DNA from: Streptomyces sp. NBC_01296
GTDB lineage: Bacteria > Actinomycetota > Actinomycetes > Streptomycetales > Streptomycetaceae
Assembly: GCF_035984415.1 (NCBI RefSeq)
Contig: NZ_CP130720.1
Location: 2,046,001 to 2,110,000 of the forward strand
Direction: 5' to 3'
DNA: 64,000 bases
Position 1 is the first letter of the stretch, and every line of letters starts with the position of its first letter. This document shows positions 1 through 8,722 of the stretch, piece after piece. The translations under genes were made by a program, and so were the position numbers. A model generated the notes under the pieces. It worked only from the letters and a program-made list of their open reading frames with translations, ran no database searches and was not told where the DNA came from.

Positions 1-1007
1 GGAAGCTGTCCCTGGTGAAGGTGTCCGACGGCAAGGGCGGTGAACTGCCCGGGAAGATAGCCGACGACGGCAAGTCCTGGACGTCCGAGCGCAACGCCTC
101 GCCGGGCACGGACTACAAGGTCGAGGCGCAGAACACCGACAGCCAGAGCGCGAGCGCCCAGTTCAAGACGGTCGCCGCGGACAAGGTGAACAAGGTCACG
201 ATCAACCCGGGCAAGGCCAATCCGGTGGTGGGCATCGCCCAGCCGATCTCGATCGCGTTCGACAACCCGGTGAAGAACAAGGCCGACGTCGAGAAGCACC
301 TGAAGGTCACCACCTCGAACAACACCGAGGGCTCCTGGGGCTGGTTCAAGGACTACACCGGCAACGACCGGGTGGACTGGCGGCCGAAGGAGTACTGGAA
401 GTCCGGCACCGACGTCAAGGTCGAGATGAACCTCAACGGGGTGGACTCGGGCCAGGGCGGCGGGATGTTCGTCAAGGACTACAACACCGAGTTCAAGATC
501 GGCAAGGACCGCCGGCTCCAGGTGAACCTGGACACCCACAAGATGACGGTGACCGAGGACGGCCAGGCGGTGAAGACCATCCCGGTCTCGGCGGGCACGC
601 CCGGCGGCCAGAAGGCCTCCTGGTCCGGGAAGATGGTGCTGATGTCCAAGGAGGGCACCATCCGGATGGACTCCCAGACGGTGGGTCTGGGCGACTCCTA
701 CGACAAGATGGTCGACTACTCGATGCGGCTGACCTGGTCGGGCATGTACATCCACGCCGCACCGTGGAACACCGGCAACTTCGGCCGGGCCAACACCAGT
801 TCCGGCTGCGTCGGCATGAGCGACTCCGACGCGAAGGCGCTGTTCGGCGAAGCCCAGGTGGGCGACCTGGTCGAGGTCACCGGCGACGGCTCCAAGGGCA
901 AGGCCGACATCGGCAACGGCTACGGCGAGTGGAACCTGTCCTGGGACGAGTGGAAGGCCAAGAGCGCCCTGGCCGGCGGCGCGGGCGGCACTCCCCAGAA
1001 CGGCTGA
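1..1007 (+). CDS. L,D-transpeptidase with Ig-like domains (5' truncated)
   Basis: This enzyme makes 3-3 cross-links in peptidoglycan outside the membrane. The reading frame is open to the left edge (first whole codon at base 3), so the signal peptide and N-terminus lie outside the window; 334 residues are visible. The first 165 or so resemble the Ig-like repeats that precede the catalytic domain in actinobacterial enzymes. The YkuD domain begins near visible residue 170 and holds the His of MYIHAAPW (about 251) and the nucleophile Cys in SSGCVGM (Cys at bases 807-809). The C-terminal extension contains several Trp, as in other actinobacterial members. It is transcribed toward a secreted hydrolase gene, with 121 bp between them that hold repeated GTTAC/GTAAC half-sites. 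The family call is firm; the exact substrate is not visible. Confidence 0.9.
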   Translation, partial: KLSLVKVSDGKGGELPGKIADDGKSWTSERNASPGTDYKVEAQNTDSQSASAQFKTVAADKVNKVTINPGKANPVVGIAQPISIAFDNPVKNKADVEKHLKVTTSNNTEGSWGWFKDYTGNDRVDWRPKEYWKSGTDVKVEMNLNGVDSGQGGGMFVKDYNTEFKIGKDRRLQVNLDTHKMTVTEDGQAVKTIPVSAGTPGGQKASWSGKMVLMSKEGTIRMDSQTVGLGDSYDKMVDYSMRLTWSGMYIHAAPWNTGNFGRANTSSGCVGMSDSDAKALFGEAQVGDLVEVTGDGSKGKADIGNGYGEWNLSWDEWKAKSALAGGAGGTPQNG

Positions 1008-1033
1008 TCCCCGCACTTGACACGCGCCCAATC

Positions 1034-1098
1034 GTTACCAGCGCGTAACTTACCGACAGGTTACTTCCGGTAAGCCCCTCCCGTTACCGTCGGGTCAC
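1034..1098. promoter_or_regulatory. Cluster of GTTAC-N6-GTAAC inverted repeats
   Basis: The gap upstream of the CocE-type hydrolase contains GTTAC-CAGCGC-GTAAC at 1034-1049, a related GTTAC-N5-GTAAG at 1060-1074 and GTTAC-CGTCGG-GTCAC at 1083-1098. A TTGACA that could be a -35 box lies at 1017-1022. The same 16-bp arrangement occurs upstream of the secreted SGNH hydrolase at 31596-31611. The repeats are seen directly; a regulator is inferred. Confidence 0.4.
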
Positions 1099-1128
1099 TT
1101 TGACACCGGCGCACGCGAGGAGCGATTG

Positions 1129-2727
1129 ATGGCCCCCACCGTCCGCACCACAGGCACCGCGGCTGCCGTGGTGGCCGTACTGGCGGCGACCGCCCTGGGC
1201 CTGGCCCCCCACCAGGCCCAGGCGGCGCCCGCCGCCGCTGCCGCAACGACGGCCGACGCCTCGGCGGAGCTGCGTTTCCACGACATCCCCGGCTCCGGCG
1301 GGATCACCCTCAAGGGCAACGTCTTCACCCCGGCGGGCGCCCAGCCCGGCCGGAAATACCCGCTGATCGTGCTCCCCACCAGCTGGGGCATGCCGCAGAT
1401 CGAATACATCGCACAGGCCAAAAAACTCGCCGACGACGGCTACGTCGTGGTCAGTTACACCTCCCGCGGCTTCTGGCTCTCCGGCGGCGAGATCGAGGTG
1501 GCCGGCCCGCCCGACACCGCCGACGTCTCCGCCGTCATCGACTGGGCGTTGGCCAACACCCCCGCCGACGCCGCCCGCATCGGCCTGGGCGGGGTCTCGT
1601 ACGGCGCGGGCATCAGCCTGCTGGCCTGCGCCCACGACCCCCGGATCAAGGCCGTGGTCGCGCTCAGCGGCTGGGCCGACCTCATCGAGTCGATCTACTC
1701 GGGCCGCACGCAGCACCTCCAGGCCGCCGCGATGCTCGGCGGCGCGGGCTACCTCACCGGCCGCCCCGGCCCCGAACTGGAGCAGATCCTCGGCGACTTC
1801 CTCGGCTCCCGGCTGGACCGGGAGGCGCAGATGATCGAGTGGGGCAAGAAGCGCTCGGCCGTGGAGCAGATCGACCGGATCAACGCCAACGGCGCCGCGA
1901 TCATGCTGGGCAACGCCTGGGGCGACACGATCTTCCCGCCCAACCAGTACGCCGCCTTCTACGAGAAGCTGACGGGCCCCAAGCGCCTGGAGTTCCGGCC
2001 CGGCGACCACGCCACCGCCGAGGGCACCGGCCTGCTCGGCCTGCCCAACGACACCTGGACCAACGCCCACCGCTGGTTCGACCGTTACCTCAAGGGCGAG
2101 CGCAACGGCGTCGACGCCGAGGCCCCGGTGCAGATCAAGTCGCGCAGCAACGAGGGCTACGAAGGCTATGCCGACTGGAAGTCGGTCGGCTCCGGCGGCG
2201 CCGAGAAGCTCCCGCTCTCCGACAGTGAGCACCTCTTCGCCAACATCGACTCGGGCGCCGACGGCGGCGTCATCTTCCTCTCCGGCATCCTGGACCAGTT
2301 CGCCAAGGCGCCGCCGATCGCCTCCATCCCGCTCCTGCCCCGCGCCTTCGCCGCCGTCTGGCAGTCGCCGCGTTACGACGCGGACCGCCGCATCCGCGGC
2401 ACGGTCAGGCTCCACACCACCGTCACCCCCACCGCCTCGGACGGCACCTTCGTCGCGTACCTCTACGACGTCGGCCCGCTCGGCATCGGCAAGCTCGTCA
2501 GCAACGCCCCGTACACCTTCCACGGCAAGCCCCGGGGGCAGGCCTTCGGCGTGGACCTGGAGCTGTTCTCCACCGCCTACGACGTGCCCGAGGGCCACCG
2601 GCTCGCCCTCGTCATCGACACCGTCGACCCCCTTTACATCGAGCACAACCCCACCGGCGCACAGCTGACCTTCTCCTCGCCGCGCACCGATCCCTCGTAC
2701 GTCTCGGTACCTCTGCGCGAGCAGTGA
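1129..2727 (+). CDS. Secreted CocE/NonD-family alpha/beta hydrolase (peptidase S15 type)
   Basis: The product is a predicted exported serine hydrolase of the X-Pro dipeptidyl-peptidase/cocaine-esterase superfamily. The start is ATG 1129, which has GAGGAG 6 bp upstream; the TTG one codon earlier is less likely. A signal peptide (Arg, then an Ala/Val-rich core, then AQAAPAAA) covers about the first 35 residues. The nucleophile elbow GGVSYGAG puts the active Ser near residue 157; Asp of GNAWGDTIFPP and His of RPGDHATA are likely triad partners. A C-terminal jelly-roll of the kind found in CocE relatives follows from about residue 370. The physiological substrate cannot be told from sequence; a peptidase or esterase role are both possible. 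Confidence 0.85.
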   Translation: MAPTVRTTGTAAAVVAVLAATALGLAPHQAQAAPAAAAATTADASAELRFHDIPGSGGITLKGNVFTPAGAQPGRKYPLIVLPTSWGMPQIEYIAQAKKLADDGYVVVSYTSRGFWLSGGEIEVAGPPDTADVSAVIDWALANTPADAARIGLGGVSYGAGISLLACAHDPRIKAVVALSGWADLIESIYSGRTQHLQAAAMLGGAGYLTGRPGPELEQILGDFLGSRLDREAQMIEWGKKRSAVEQIDRINANGAAIMLGNAWGDTIFPPNQYAAFYEKLTGPKRLEFRPGDHATAEGTGLLGLPNDTWTNAHRWFDRYLKGERNGVDAEAPVQIKSRSNEGYEGYADWKSVGSGGAEKLPLSDSEHLFANIDSGADGGVIFLSGILDQFAKAPPIASIPLLPRAFAAVWQSPRYDADRRIRGTVRLHTTVTPTASDGTFVAYLYDVGPLGIGKLVSNAPYTFHGKPRGQAFGVDLELFSTAYDVPEGHRLALVIDTVDPLYIEHNPTGAQLTFSSPRTDPSYVSVPLREQ

Positions 2728-2763
2728 TCTGCGGCTGCTGCCGGACGGGGCGGCTCTTCGGAG

Positions 2764-3648
2764 CTACCGTGAACCGCCCGGCAGCACCGTTCCGGGTTCG
2801 GCCGGGGCGACGTCGACCGCCTCGGTCTTCAGGCTGCGCCGCTCGAACCGCGCCACCCAGCCGGCGAACCAGGAGAGCAGCATGCACATCCCGATGTAGA
2901 TCGGGGAGATGATCATCACGACCGGGATGAACGGCAGGTCGTAGTCGAGGTTCGAGGCGATCAGCTTGCCCGCGTGCAGGAACTCCTCGTACGTGATCAG
3001 ATACCCGAGCGAGGTGTCCTTCAGGGCCACCACCAGCTGGCTGATGATCGTGGGCAGCATCGCCCGTACCGCCTGCGGGCCGAGCACGTACGTCATGACC
3101 TGGGTCTTGCGCATGCCCAGCGCGTACGCCGCCTCGCGCTGGCCCTTGTCGACCGAGTTGATGCCCGTACGGAAGACCTCGGCGAGGACCGAGCCGTTGT
3201 ACAGGGTCAGCCCCGCCACCAGCGCGGGCAGCGGCTGGACCTTCAGGGCGACGAAGATGAAGAAGATCATGACCAGCACCGGCATGGCCCGGAAGAACTC
3301 CACGCACACCGTGGCCGCCCAGCGCACCGGCCGGTGCACGGAGAGCCGCCCGCTCGCGAGCACCGCGCCGAGGAGGAGCGAGAACACCGAGGCGTAGAGG
3401 AAGGCCTTGAGGGTGTTCCGCAGCCCCCTGAGCAGCAGTTCCTGGATGCCCTTGTACGTGAAGGGGCTCCACTTCGCGGCGGTGAACTGGTCGGTGTCGA
3501 AGAGGAGGTAGAGGATCCAGGCGAGCAGGCCGAGGATCACCACCGTCGAGACGATCCCGTAGAGGAAGTGCCGGCGCCGGGCCTGCGGGCCGGGCACGTC
3601 GTAGAGGGCGGTGGACTCCAGGTCCCCTTGGAGCGCGTGCGCGGTCAT
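2764..3648 (-). CDS. gluD: Amino-acid ABC transporter permease (GluD type)
   Basis: This is an inner-membrane permease of a polar amino-acid importer (HisM/GlnP family), 294 residues. A cytosolic N-terminal tail is followed by a first membrane segment near residues 28-48 and the usual core of about four more. The EAA loop, which contacts the ATPase, is visible as EAAYALGMRKTQVMTYVLGPQA near residues 172-193 (EAA then G). It is the last gene of gluABCD and its ATG overlaps the stop of gluC by 4 bp, so the two are translationally coupled. Gene order and the heterodimeric permease pair match the Corynebacterium glutamate system; glutamate itself as substrate is inferred. Confidence 0.9.
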   Translation of the reverse strand: MTAHALQGDLESTALYDVPGPQARRRHFLYGIVSTVVILGLLAWILYLLFDTDQFTAAKWSPFTYKGIQELLLRGLRNTLKAFLYASVFSLLLGAVLASGRLSVHRPVRWAATVCVEFFRAMPVLVMIFFIFVALKVQPLPALVAGLTLYNGSVLAEVFRTGINSVDKGQREAAYALGMRKTQVMTYVLGPQAVRAMLPTIISQLVVALKDTSLGYLITYEEFLHAGKLIASNLDYDLPFIPVVMIISPIYIGMCMLLSWFAGWVARFERRSLKTEAVDVAPAEPGTVLPGGSR

Positions 3649-4289
3649 CGGGTGATCCCCCAGCGCTTCTCCAGCACGTTGAAGAGCGCGCTGATGGACA
3701 AGGTGATGATCAGGTAGCCGACGGCGATCCAGACGAAGGTCCAGACGATGCTGTAGCCCAGCTCGTTGAGGGGCTTGTACGTGCCCAGCAGCTCGGTGAC
3801 GCTGAAGGAGCCGGCGATCGCGGAGTTCTTGGCGAGTGCGATCAGCGTGGAGCCGATGGGCGGGATGACGCTGCGGAAGGCCTGCGGCAGGACCACCCCG
3901 CCCAGGGTCTGCGTGAAGGTCATGCCGAGGCTGCGGGCGGCCTCGCCCTGGCCCCTGGGCACGGTGTTGATGCCCGAGCGCAGCACCTCGCAGATGAAGG
4001 CGGAGGTGTAGCAGCCCAGCGACAGCACCGCGAACACCTGGAAGGGCAGGACCACCCCGAAGCGCGGCAGGCCCAGCAGCACCGCGAAGAAGAGCAGGGT
4101 GAGCGGGGTGTTGCGCAGCACGGTGACCCAGACCGTGCCGAAGACCCGGAAGGAGCCGACGGGCGCGACGCGGAAGGAGGCCATCACGAAACCGAGGACC
4201 AGGGCGAGGAGCGAGGCGTAGACCGTGAGCTGCACCGTCCCGAGGAAACCCTTCCCGTAGAGCGCGAAGTTCTGCGTGAGTACGTCCAT
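3645..4289 (-). CDS. gluC: Amino-acid ABC transporter permease (GluC type)
   Basis: The 214-residue partner permease of the amino-acid importer. It has a periplasmic N-terminus (MDVLTQNFALYGKGF), about five membrane segments and the EAA loop GEAARSLGMTFTQTLGGVVLP near residues 117-137, whose spacing fits the HisQ/HisM family. Together with GluD it forms the translocation channel; GluA binds on the cytosolic side and GluB delivers ligand from outside. It starts 16 bp after the gluB stop and overlaps gluD by 4 bp, which fixes it inside one transcript. Confidence 0.9.
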   Translation of the reverse strand: MDVLTQNFALYGKGFLGTVQLTVYASLLALVLGFVMASFRVAPVGSFRVFGTVWVTVLRNTPLTLLFFAVLLGLPRFGVVLPFQVFAVLSLGCYTSAFICEVLRSGINTVPRGQGEAARSLGMTFTQTLGGVVLPQAFRSVIPPIGSTLIALAKNSAIAGSFSVTELLGTYKPLNELGYSIVWTFVWIAVGYLIITLSISALFNVLEKRWGITR

Positions 4290-4305
4290 GGTGGTGGGCT
4301 CTCCC

Positions 4306-5235
4306 TCAGCTCGCCGGGTAGCGGTCGATGGCGGGCGGCTTCGGGGCGGGCATGCCCGAGAGGCCGAGCGTGGCCTCGTACGCCTTCTTCCAGTCGCCGT
4401 TCTTCTCGTGTTCCTCCAGGGCGTCGTCGAGGGCGAAGCGCAGGGCGTTGTCGTTGCGCGGGACGCCGATGCCGTAGGGCTCCTCGGAGAACGGCGCGCC
4501 GACCACCTTGAGCTCCTCGGGGACCTTGGCCGCGTAGCCGAGGAGGATCGAGTCGTCGGTGGAGACGGCGTCGACCTGGTAGGTCAGCAGGTTGTCCACG
4601 CAGACCGAGTAGGTGTCGTAGGCGACCAGGACCGCCTGCGGATACTCCTTCTGGAGCCGCTGGTACGGGGTGGAGCCGGCGGCGGAGCAGACCTTCTTGC
4701 CGGCGAGGTCCTCGGGGCCCTTGATGTCCTTCTCGTTCTTGCGGACGAGGAGGGACTGGCCGGCCAGGAAGTAGGGGCCGGCGAAGCCGACCTGCTTCTT
4801 GCGGTTGTCGTTGATCGTGTAGGTGCCGACGTAGTAGTCGATCTGGCCGTTCTGGAGGGCCGTCTCGCGGTTGGCGGAGGCGATCGTCTTGAACTCGATC
4901 GTCTTGGGGTCGAAGCCGAGCGAGGCCGACATCATCTTGGCGATCTCGATGTCGAAGCCGGAGTAGCGCCCGCTCGCCGGGTCCTTCTCCCCCATGTACG
5001 GCTGGTCCTCCTTGGCGCCGACCACCAGGTGGCCGCGCTTCCTGGCCTTCTCCCAGGTGGGGGACTGCGGCAGCCGGAAGTCAGTCGCGACCTTGTACAC
5101 CGGCAAGTCCTCGGGCTGCGGGCCCTTGACCGGCGGGCTGCCCTCCTTGCCGCAGCCGGCGAGGGCCGCGAGCAGGGCGGCGGCAAGGAGGAGGCGCAGG
5201 CGGGCGCGCGGCCGCGCGCCGCGGGTTCGCTTCAT
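4306..5235 (-). CDS. gluB: Amino-acid ABC transporter substrate-binding lipoprotein (GluB type)
   Basis: This lipoprotein captures the amino acid outside the membrane and hands it to GluC/GluD. The start MKRTRGARPR is followed by a hydrophobic run and the lipobox LAGC, which places the lipidated Cys near residue 25. The mature part is a bilobed SBP_bac_3 domain: GHLVVGAKEDQPYMGEKDP opens lobe 1, SGFDIEIAKMM and YYVGTYTINDNRKKQV follow, and the lobe hinge lies around GPEDLAGKKVC. Length (309 residues) is typical. The same frame is open further upstream across gluA, but that part is antiparallel shadow. It lies 11 bp downstream of gluA. Confidence 0.9.
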   Translation of the reverse strand: MKRTRGARPRARLRLLLAAALLAALAGCGKEGSPPVKGPQPEDLPVYKVATDFRLPQSPTWEKARKRGHLVVGAKEDQPYMGEKDPASGRYSGFDIEIAKMMSASLGFDPKTIEFKTIASANRETALQNGQIDYYVGTYTINDNRKKQVGFAGPYFLAGQSLLVRKNEKDIKGPEDLAGKKVCSAAGSTPYQRLQKEYPQAVLVAYDTYSVCVDNLLTYQVDAVSTDDSILLGYAAKVPEELKVVGAPFSEEPYGIGVPRNDNALRFALDDALEEHEKNGDWKKAYEATLGLSGMPAPKPPAIDRYPAS

Positions 5236-5246
5236 CGGGCCGCCCC

Positions 5247-5990
5247 TCAGTGCTTGAGGATCTTGGAAAGGAAGTCCTTGGCCCGTTCGCTCTCCGGGGC
5301 GGTGAAGAAGGCCTCCGGGGTCCGGTCCTCGACGATCCTGCCGTCGGCCATGAACACGACGCGGTTGGCGGCGGAGCGCGCGAAGCCCATCTCGTGGGTG
5401 ACCACGACCATGGTCATGCCGTCGGCAGCGAGCTGCCGCATGACCTCCAGCACCTCGTTGATCATCTCCGGGTCGAGGGCGGAGGTGGGCTCGTCGAAGA
5501 GCAGCGCCTTGGGGTTCATGGCCAGGGCGCGGGCGATGGCGACGCGTTGCTGCTGGCCGCCGGAGAGCTGGGCGGGGTACTTGGGCGCCTGGTCGGCGAG
5601 GCCGACGCGGGCGAGCAGCTCCCGGGAGCGCTTGTCGGCCTCGTCCCTCTTGCGCTTCCTGACCTTGATCTGCGCGAGCGAGACGTTGGCGAGGACGGTC
5701 TTGTGCGCGAAGAGGTTGAAGGACTGGAAGACCATCCCGACGTCGGCGCGGAGCGCGGCCAGCTCCTTGCCCTCGTCGGGCAGCGGCTTGCCCTCGAGCC
5801 TGATCGTGCCCGACTCGATGGTCTCCAGGCGGTTGATGGTCCGGCACAGGGTCGACTTCCCGGAACCGGACGGGCCGATGATCACCACCACCTCCCCGCG
5901 GCCGACGGTGAGGTTGATGTCCTGGAGGACGTGCAATGCCCCGTAGTGCTTGTTGACGTCCCGCAGCTCGATCAACGGATCGACGGCCAT
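5247..5990 (-). CDS. gluA: Amino-acid ABC transporter ATP-binding protein (GluA type)
   Basis: The cytosolic ATPase that drives the polar amino-acid importer, 247 residues. Walker A is GPSGSGKST (about residues 38-46), the Q-loop lies in [11 protein letters not shown], the signature is [15 protein letters not shown] and Walker B is [14 protein letters not shown], followed by the switch His in VVTHEMGFA. It is the first gene of gluABCD, so the promoter should lie in the 140 bp to its right. I see no strong -35/-10 pair there. All catalytic motifs are intact. Confidence 0.93.
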   Translation of the reverse strand: MAVDPLIELRDVNKHYGALHVLQDINLTVGRGEVVVIIGPSGSGKSTLCRTINRLETIESGTIRLEGKPLPDEGKELAALRADVGMVFQSFNLFAHKTVLANVSLAQIKVRKRKRDEADKRSRELLARVGLADQAPKYPAQLSGGQQQRVAIARALAMNPKALLFDEPTSALDPEMINEVLEVMRQLAADGMTMVVVTHEMGFARSAANRVVFMADGRIVEDRTPEAFFTAPESERAKDFLSKILKH

Positions 5991-6119
5991 GCGCTGCCCT
6001 GCCCACCTGTCGGAATCTCGAGGTCAGCGCAAACTATCCAGCCGCGGAAGAGCACTTCGCCTCGACACGCCTAAAGACGGCATAAAGCCCACGCGGTGAT
6101 GAAACAGCCCGGCCGCTCC

Positions 6120-6152
6120 CGCGGAAGGGCTCAGCCCTCGGAGGCTTCCGCG
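6120..6152. terminator. Stem-loop across the DUF6278 stop codon
   Basis: CGCGGAAG (6120-6127) pairs with CTTCCGCG (6145-6152). The loop contains the stop codon of the DUF6278 gene and a small inner GGCT/AGCC stem. Position fits a terminator reading leftward. Confidence 0.45.
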
Positions 6153-6571
6153 TAGGCCTGGGAGAGCTCGGGGGATCCGGTCATCGCCCAGGACACCCCC
6201 CACTCCACCACGTTCAGCTCGCGGCCCGAGGCCAGGCGGATCACCGGCTGGCCGTTGGGCCACACCTGCCAGGCGGAGCCCAGCTTGGTCCGGATGATCA
6301 CGGTCCCGAGGTAGAGGCCCGCGTCGTTGCCGAGCCAGGGCACGACCACCGGGTCCCGGCGCCAGCGGGGCATCAGCTGGTCGAGCGCCTCCAACGAGGC
6401 CGGGCTCTCGTCGAGTTCCAGCCCGGCCGCCCGCGCGTGGACGCGCAGCATCTCGCATTCCGAGAACAACTCGTTGATGCCCTCGGGGTCGTCCGCGAGG
6501 GTGGCGGCGAGTCCCGCACCCCGTTCCGTTTCGTGCCGGTTCAGCCAGTTGTCCAGGAAGGGGATGTTCAT
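6131..6571 (-). CDS. DUF6278-family protein
   Basis: A 146-residue soluble protein of a family common in Streptomyces and without known function. The visible pattern is a charged N-terminus (MNIPFLDNWLNRHETERG), an amphipathic helical stretch EGINELFSECEMLRVHARAAGLELD and a beta-rich C-terminus with GLYLGTVIIRT, WQVWPNGQPVIRL and LNVVEWGVSWAMTGSPEL. It has no signal peptide, membrane segment or recognisable catalytic motif. It stands alone between gluABCD and exonuclease III, all on the minus strand. Family recognition is from memory of the conserved W-rich C-terminus. Confidence 0.75.
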   Translation of the reverse strand: MNIPFLDNWLNRHETERGAGLAATLADDPEGINELFSECEMLRVHARAAGLELDESPASLEALDQLMPRWRRDPVVVPWLGNDAGLYLGTVIIRTKLGSAWQVWPNGQPVIRLASGRELNVVEWGVSWAMTGSPELSQAYAEASEG

Positions 6572-6640
6572 ACGGACCAGCCTGGCACCAGGATCCCGCG
6601 CTGGCCACAGGGCGCGCGGGATCCGTCCGCGCCGCCGCGG

Positions 6641-7426
6641 CTACGCGTCGAGCGCCAGGTCCACGACCACCGGGGCGTGGTCCGACGCGCCCTTGCCCTT
6701 GCGCTCCTCGCGGTCGACGAAGGCGTCGGTGACGGCCTTGGTGAAGGGCTCGTTCCCGTAGACCAGGTCGATGCGCATGCCCCGGTTCTTGGGGAAGGCG
6801 AGCTGGCGGTAGTCCCAGTACGTGTACGGACGGTCGTACTTGAGCGGGCGCGGCAGCACGTCGGAGAGCCCCGCGCCGCGCAGTGCCTCCAGGGCGGCGC
6901 GCTCGGCGGGGGTCACGTGGGTCAGGCCCGCGAAGACCGCCGGGTCGTACACGTCGTCGTCGGTGGGGGCCACGTTGTAGTCGCCGAGCACGGCGAACGG
7001 GCGCGGGCCGGCCGCGTCTTCGGCGACGGCGGTGGTCAGCGCGCGGAACCAGTCCAGCTTGTAGCCGTAGTGGTCGTGCTCGACCTCGCGGCCGTTCGGC
7101 ACGTACACCGACCACAGGCGCACCCCGCCGCAGGTGGCGGAGATCGCCCGGGGCTCCTGGACGCCCTCGTAGTCGGGGCCGCCGGGCAGGCCCGTGACCA
7201 CGTCCTCCAGGCCGACCTTGGAGATCAGGGCCACCCCGTTCCACCGGCCGGTGGCGTTGACGGCCGCCTCGTAGCCCAGCTCGCGCAGCTGCTCGTGCGG
7301 GAACTGCTCCGCGGAGCACTTGGTCTCCTGGATGCACACGACATCCGTGCCGGAGCTCTCCAGCCAGGCCAGCAGGCGCGGCAGCCGGGCGGTGATCGAG
7401 TTGACGTTGAACGTGGCGATACGCAT
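6641..7426 (-). CDS. xthA: Exodeoxyribonuclease III
   Basis: This repair nuclease of the EEP fold removes 3' blocks and cuts at abasic sites. MRIATFNVNSITARLPRLL, the canonical N-terminus, fixes the ATG at 7426; a TTG three codons upstream is less likely. Motifs include the metal-binding Glu in CIQETKCSAEQFP, the catalytic YVPNGREVEHDHYGYKL segment, DYNVAPTDDDVYDP with the catalytic Asp/Asn, RIDLVYGN, and the terminal SDHAPVVVDL His-Asp pair. Length of 261 residues is normal. It is followed 30 bp to its right by the metallo-hydrolase gene, which reads the same way. Confidence 0.95.
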   Translation of the reverse strand: MRIATFNVNSITARLPRLLAWLESSGTDVVCIQETKCSAEQFPHEQLRELGYEAAVNATGRWNGVALISKVGLEDVVTGLPGGPDYEGVQEPRAISATCGGVRLWSVYVPNGREVEHDHYGYKLDWFRALTTAVAEDAAGPRPFAVLGDYNVAPTDDDVYDPAVFAGLTHVTPAERAALEALRGAGLSDVLPRPLKYDRPYTYWDYRQLAFPKNRGMRIDLVYGNEPFTKAVTDAFVDREERKGKGASDHAPVVVDLALDA

Positions 7427-7456
7427 GCCGTCCAACCTACCGCCCGGCTCCGACAG

Positions 7457-8089
7457 TCACAGTTCCGCGGCGTCCCCGGCGGCGAGCCGCCCGTGGTGGG
7501 TGCCGCCGAGGGCGGCCAGGGCGTGGTCGTAGATCGGCCGGGCGATGTCCGAGAGGTAGGCGTCGTGGATGTCGATGGCCCGGCGCGGCTTGACCTCGCG
7601 CAGGTAGTCGATCACCTCGGCGACCTTGTTCCAGGGCGCGTGCACCGGCAGCATCAGGGTGTCCACGGGCACCTCGGGCACGGTCAGCGCGTCACCGGGG
7701 TGGAACAGCGAACCCTCCACCAGGTAGCCGACATTGGTGACCCGCGGGATGTCCGGGTGGACCACGGCGTGCAGCTCGCCGTGCACCTGGACCTCGAACC
7801 CGGCGGCGCTGAAGGCGTCCCCGTGGCCGACGGTGTGCACCCGGCCCGGATAGACCGGGGCCAGCCGCTCCGCGACGCTGCGCAGCGTCCACAGCGCGGC
7901 GGCCGGGTTCGCGTCGAGGGCGGCCCGCAGCCGGCCCTCGTCGAAGTGGTCGGGGTGCTCGTGCGTGACGAGCAGGGCCTCCGCCCCCAGCCCCGCGTCG
8001 GGCTCGCTGAAGGCGCCCGGGTCGATGACGAGCACACGCCCGTCCTTCTCCAGTTGGACACAGGAGTGCAGCCGCTTGGTGAGCTTCAT
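7457..8089 (-). CDS. MBL-fold metal-dependent hydrolase (UlaG-like)
   Basis: A 210-residue cytosolic metallo-beta-lactamase-fold protein. The metal site motif THEHPDHFDE is at about residues 42-51, with further ligands HGELHAVVHPDIP, HPGDALTVPE and VHAPWN spaced as in the UlaG/YtkL subgroup. The N-terminus MKLTKRLHSCVQLEKDG is also typical of that subgroup. The substrate cannot be inferred; neighbours (exonuclease III to the left, sugar operon to the right) do not help. All metal-binding positions look intact. Confidence 0.87.
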   Translation of the reverse strand: MKLTKRLHSCVQLEKDGRVLVIDPGAFSEPDAGLGAEALLVTHEHPDHFDEGRLRAALDANPAAALWTLRSVAERLAPVYPGRVHTVGHGDAFSAAGFEVQVHGELHAVVHPDIPRVTNVGYLVEGSLFHPGDALTVPEVPVDTLMLPVHAPWNKVAEVIDYLREVKPRRAIDIHDAYLSDIARPIYDHALAALGGTHHGRLAAGDAAEL

Positions 8090-8134
8090 GATCCCAGGCT
8101 AGGGGGTGCCCGCAAGCTCCTGCCGGGCCGGCCG

Positions 8135-8722
8135 CTACGGGGTCGCCGTGGACACCACGTAGACCCGGGGCTTCTCGGGGTCCGTGAGGTCGACCGTGAC
8201 GTCCCGGGTCGGGCGCGGGTTCGGCTGCTCGATGGTGGTGCCGTACCAGGAGTTCTGCGGGCCCCAGCTCCAGCCCGCGATCGCGGCGTCGTGCGCCCCG
8301 ATGGAGACCTCGCGGGTCAGCTCGGCGCGGCTGGTGCCGACCTCGGCGAGGAAGGAGTCCAGGTCGGCGGGGGTGACCGCGAACTGCACGTACAGCCGGC
8401 TGGTGCGCCAGTTGTTGGTCTCGAGGAACCCGACCCGCCAGGCCTTCGGCGGGATCGGCACCTCGTAGATGCTGCGCTGCACCTTGGACGGCCAGCCGGG
8501 GCGCACCTTGATCGCGCCGACCTTGGCGGCCTTGTCGCGGCCGCTCTCGCGGCTCTGCTGGGCGGACACGGCGAGGTAGCCCGCGGGCACGCCGACCAGC
8601 AGCAGGATGATGATCGCCGTGATCCAGCGGCGCCGGACGACGTGCTTGCGGTCCTCCGCCGGGAGCGGTGGGCCGCCCTCGTCGGGGGCGGGCGCCTGGC
8701 GGGGCAGGGTGGGCGGTGTCAC
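8135..8722 (-). CDS. Single-pass membrane protein of unknown function
   Basis: A 195-residue protein with a Pro-rich cytosolic tail (about residues 1-33), one membrane helix ITAIIILLLVGVPAGYLAV (about 34-53) and an external domain of about 140 residues with many Trp (KAWRVGFLETNNWRTSRLYV, GWSWGPQNSWYGTT). I do not recognise the domain. The start is GTG 8722, overlapping the stop of the ROK kinase gene as GTGA, so translation is coupled to it. This ties the protein to the sugar operon, although no transport role can be read from the sequence. Confidence 0.75.
   Translation of the reverse strand: MTPPTLPRQAPAPDEGGPPLPAEDRKHVVRRRWITAIIILLLVGVPAGYLAVSAQQSRESGRDKAAKVGAIKVRPGWPSKVQRSIYEVPIPPKAWRVGFLETNNWRTSRLYVQFAVTPADLDSFLAEVGTSRAELTREVSIGAHDAAIAGWSWGPQNSWYGTTIEQPNPRPTRDVTVDLTDPEKPRVYVVSTATP

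Noticed and set aside
1084..2646. Long minus-strand open frame of 520 codons opposite the CocE-type hydrolase
   Set aside because: It is rich in Gly/Val/Asp/Arg without any domain pattern, the usual antisense shadow of a high-GC gene with a signal peptide and intact catalytic motifs on the other strand.
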